A stretch of 64,000 nt of DNA from Onchidella celtica (Eukaryota > Mollusca > Gastropoda > Systellommatophora > Onchidiidae): contig OZ007575.1 of the NCBI GenBank assembly GCA_963931925.1, positions 32,366,894 through 32,430,893 on the forward strand, read 5' to 3'. Positions 60,384 through 64,000 of this stretch are shown here, one piece after another; position 1 is the stretch's first letter, and each line of letters begins with the position of its first letter. The notes beneath the pieces were generated by a model. That model saw only the letters and a program-made list of their open reading frames with translations. It ran no database searches and was not told where the DNA came from. The position numbers and the translations under genes were made by a program.

Positions 60384-61733
60384 TGTAACAGGGCGACAGA
60401 CAGGCAAGGTATAGCTAGCGTGGGAAGATAGCTAACGGCGGGGAGACAGAGTTATTGTAGGCCAGAGGGGGAAAGTAGCCGATGTAACTGAAGCGCTTTG
60501 ACACCCGAAAAGGGTAGTGTTTACTTGACCGCCATACTTGTCGATCAGATCACCTGGGAATTGCTTGGGGGGTAGAGCTGTTTCAACAGTATTTGACGTG
60601 GAGTCGACGGGGGTGGCTATTAGGATAACTAATGTACACTCGGTGAGCGTCTTGGGACGCTACCTGACTGGGTATAAATCCCCGAACGCTCCTTCCAACT
60701 TCAGACCGCTGAGAGCACTCACCAGCTTCGTGCCGAAGAGGAGACCACAACCGCGACTGTAACTTTGTACTAGTCTTGTGAGTGGGGAAGGTCAGGGAAC
60801 CCGCAAACATCCTTTGTCAGAGCGTGGTATCTTTGGTATCTTGTCGGCATTTGGGCTGCTGCTGAGTGGTAAGTTAATTGTACGATGTATGTGTATTTTA
60901 CTTAATGTTCATGATTGTAGAACCTAAATCTAGTGGGTTTACTTTGGTATAACTACTGCCTCTGAGAGAGTCACGGAAACGCCGTTATATATATGTTACG
61001 AAACCTTATAGGATGGGGTCCGTTAGAGAGAGCGTTATTCTTCGTGGGGAACGTGTAAATATCATTAAAACTGTATTGATCGTTTATTCTATTGCCTATA
61101 TGGGAGCCTATGGAGTATGGGAGCTGCAGCCTGACTTATAACAGTGTCAGCGGTTAAAAGTATTAATGATGAATATCCGTCATGGAGTAAGTACGGAAGT
61201 CATGCCTTCCAGCAGTAGATTAGGACGTTGCGATTGTTTTTCTACAGAGGAGGAAGAACAACACCTTCTTGGTCTCAACTTCTTGTACTTTGATTTACGA
61301 CATCGTGGCTTCTTGGCTTCCCGACCTATTGGTACCTGCCGATACCTGTTGATCTAACTGCGCAGTCAAGCCAGAGTAAAGAGGAAGAACCAGTGCCCAG
61401 ATAGCGCCATACACCCCTAAAGGAGAGGTTTCCTTATGCTGAATGTTCCCATGTGTTTTATAAAATGTGCTAGAAATTGAATATTACGAAGCCATTTAAT
61501 TAGCATGTACTGATTTGCATCAACTTCATTCCATCGAAATTCACATGAAATTGTATGACCTATGTTCCTATTATTATTGAATGAACTAATAATTATTGTA
61601 TATATGTAAGCAATACAGATATCGTTTGTTATAACTTATAGAAGAGAGATAGTCGATTATTTAGTGTGTTTGTGCCGTGCCCATCACGGCTGGTGTCAGA
61701 AGAAAGTTAGTGAGAGAAAGTGGAAACATCACA
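60384..61733 (+). repeat. 3' LTR of element 2
   Basis: 1350 bp, the same length as the 5' LTR. Differences are near 60536, 61199, 61339 and 61593. Confidence 0.92.
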
Positions 61734-62848
61734 ATTGGCATTTTATTTGGAAAATGACAGTGTTTGGTTTCTCTCATTGGAGCTAATGTATCGAATTTGA
61801 AAAAAAAACAACAAAAAAAAAAAAGGACTTCAAGGATATATTGTGCGAAATTGTTTATTATATTGCAAAACCATTGCCCTAACTTCTTATGCCTATGTAG
61901 GCCCTAAATAAATGTGGAGTGATTTTTTTTAAAATCCCCTTTAAATGGCTGGTGAGCAGGGGATGACGCGAGGAGAAATGGTTGGTACTTCGCATTGGTA
62001 AGTAGTCAGTACGTCCGTATGCAGCTAAAATACCCTTTGTAAAACATAGTAAACCCCCTCTCCCCCCCGAAACACACGCAGAGACACCTACTCTAGACTT
62101 GAGGCAATCCATGAGCAATGCAGTCTGGTCAGTACGATCCTTTCCATGGCTGAGTCATCCGTCCCCAAACTATATAAACTATATGGGATGGCATGAAACA
62201 GGGCAGACAAGGTATGCAAACTTTTGGCATCACTGAAATTTGGTGTTTTGTAAGAAGTTTATGAAACTGAATTGGATGTATTGATATTATTGTTTTTCTT
62301 TGAGTGTGTGTGTCCCATGACGAATCCAGGGAATGGCAAACATTGCCACTGCATTTTTCTCTGTGGACATTGCTCTCTAGAAAAGTGACATCAGATATCA
62401 CAGTTGAAATTGATTATATGTGTATTAATTATCATATTTACTGCTCCATGGATTTCAAGCGGATTAAATTAATACATGTACATGTATATATGGCTTATAA
62501 TTCAAACAAATCATAACAGTACCGCTGGGCCTATCATGAAACCACACAAGTGTATTCAAACAAAGGCAGATGACCTATATTTGTCTTCGATTAATACGGT
62601 GTACATTATTTGAAATGCTTATAAATTTGATTGAAAACGCACTCATTATCTTAAATTCATTGTACTGCATTTCCTAAATACATTTTTAGTTACAAACATT
62701 TGGAATGTAATATATGTGGAATAATAGACAGGACTTCATCGAATATTTGGCAAAAGAGTCCACATGGACTCCAAAACAGACTGAACACACGCACATATTA
62801 TGGTTAATACTTATAGTAGGCTACACTTCGGCTCTGTAATTAGACTCT

Positions 62849-63092
62849 CTATCCCGTAGTCTTGTGTTTGACAACGAGCATCCTCCAATCCTCTCGATTA
62901 TCTGACCTCCTTATTGTATCGCTCAACCTCAAGCCCGTCCATTCTTGGATATTGTCCCCCCATCTCTTCCTCTGTCTGCCTCCCCTTCTCCCTCCTTGCA
63001 CTGTGCCCTGCAGGAATGTTTTCGCAAGCCCTGATGATCTCATGGTATGGCCATACCATTTGAGCTTCTGTCTACTAACAACAACTACTTAT
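62849..63092 (-). pseudogene. C-terminal tail of a LINE-type reverse transcriptase ORF
   Basis: The minus strand reads RQKLKWYGHTMRSSGLAKTF, then LQGTVQGGRRGGRQRKRWGD, then NIQEWTGL and ends at TAG. The series WYGH, LQGT..GGRR.GRQRKRW.DNI.EWTG is the familiar C-terminus of non-LTR retrotransposon ORFs in invertebrates. A stop lies upstream near 63092, so this is a 5'-truncated relic of about 80 residues. Confidence 0.7.
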
Positions 63093-64000
63093 AGCTATGC
63101 ACAAAGATCAGCAAATATACCGTTATCAGTGGCAGCTGGCTGTTGTTAGGGGCGCGTAGTAGTTTACATTATAAGCCATTGGTGAACTCAGAATTTTCTC
63201 TATTTGGTTCTGCAATGTCTACGTTCCCCTAACAACAGTCTCTTATGGTTACGCACAAAGGTCATGGAAAGTACATCTACTCTCATCAGTGGGAAACACA
63301 TTAACTCAAGACTGTCAGTATTTTAGAGGAATGTTGTTAGGTAGGCCCTACTTTACGCACAGTCTAATTGCAAGCAAGGGCGAATCGTGGCCCTCTGCAG
63401 AGGGTAATCAGAATTTAAGCTAGTAAGATCCTTATATAAGGACGTCTCGCTACATCACACTCACATAGAAATGCATACATGCGACTAAAACAATGAAACG
63501 GGTGCTATGCATTGCAAAATCTAAAGAGTTCCCTGCCGTGCGGACTTTTTTTGTCAGCAGGACAGGAATGCAGCAATTTACAAGCTAAACTAATCTGAAA
63601 ATACCATTCATTCATACTAACTGACTTATAAACTCACATTTTACATCCATTTTTAAAAATGCAATTTGAACGGCAAGTTTTCATTGTCAAATTCATAGCC
63701 AGAGATTTTGTTCTTCTTCCATCTCATAAAGTTTCTCGAAAAGGACCCATCAAGGCAGAAAGTGCTTAAGTGGCATCTCTGTGACACAACAATGTGCAGC
63801 GATCTCGGAGAAGTGGCTATCTGCCGTTGCGGTATAGATTCGATCAACCTATCACGTGAATTGACGTTCTTGAAACATTCGGCTGATTTTGGTCACAGTA
63901 TATCTAGATCTGGACTATATTATTATGCTTTGATAGCTCTTGCTGTGAATAGTGTAAATTATTCTTAGATTACCTCAAACAACAACAACAACAAAATCCA
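63093..64000. other. Intergenic, nothing firmly recognised
   Basis: Weak direct repeats (AACAACA..CTTAT-G-TA-GCACAAAG) at 63080-63110 and 63228-63262. Short ORFs at 63653-63847 (minus) and 63708-63968 (plus) have no domain I recognise. Confidence 0.4.

Larger units (their letters stand above)
54261..61733 (+). mobile_element. LTR retrotransposon 2, Gmr1-type Ty3/gypsy, nearly intact
   Basis: 7473 bp with 1350-bp LTRs (TGTAACAGGG...CATCACA) differing at four positions by my count. Primer site, polypurine tract and both coding frames are present. Order: gag, protease, integrase (HHCC, core, GPY/F), RT, RNase H. Integrase comes first, as in Gmr1. It is inserted in the duplicated SRA intron. ATTGGCAT is present at both junctions; because the LTR edges are ambiguous (ATTGT..ACAAT also pairs), the target duplication is 4-8 bp. 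One frameshift in integrase is the main visible break. Confidence 0.92.

Noticed and set aside
62862..63149. 95-codon plus-strand ORF
   Set aside because: Shadow of the minus-strand LINE tail.

Overview
This window is eukaryotic and almost certainly animal: genes are split by long introns, intergenic DNA is AT-rich and repeat-rich, and several classes of transposable element are nested. A marine invertebrate, most likely a mollusc, is my inference. It rests on the repeat style (frequent TACATGTA and GTAGGCCTAC words, tRNA-headed SINEs, Gmr1-type Ty3/gypsy elements) and not on any single diagnostic gene.

Two host genes are convincing. (1) About 1.46-20.14 kb, + strand: eight small exons in continuous phase encode an SRA/YDG 5-methylcytosine-reading domain, followed by a short Ser/Thr-rich tail and a stop. 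No RING finger follows, and the 5' part of the gene lies outside the window. Its introns are packed with DNA transposons: a hAT-like copy, two pogo/Tigger-like copies, a 6-bp-TSD element with a broken zinc-finger ORF, a 2.8-kb TA-TSD element, and a nested pair of related 6-bp-TSD elements. (2) 26.82-30.53 kb, + strand: a two-exon TRPV-like cation channel of 733 residues, with ankyrin repeats, six membrane segments, a GLGD filter and a TRP-box-like helix.

From 32.6 to 35.8 kb, head-to-tail copies of a short repeat share a CCCGG-hairpin head. One pair forms a 116-bp-arm palindrome. At 39.30-46.43 kb and 54.26-61.73 kb sit two different LTR retrotransposons whose paired LTRs differ at only 3/1238 and 4/1350 positions by my count. 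Both carry integrase upstream of reverse transcriptase, the Gmr1-type order inside Ty3/gypsy. The first has lost the integrase core and most of RT; the second has one frameshift in integrase.

The 51.7-62.5 kb region is an old, decayed duplication of part of the SRA locus. It holds a dead copy of exon 6 and flanking intron and 3' sequence, later hit by a hAT element and by the second LTR element. The window therefore records layered events: gene duplication, decay, DNA-transposon insertion, then recent retrotransposition. The remaining intergenic DNA holds MITEs, an inverted SINE pair, a LINE tail and microsatellites.
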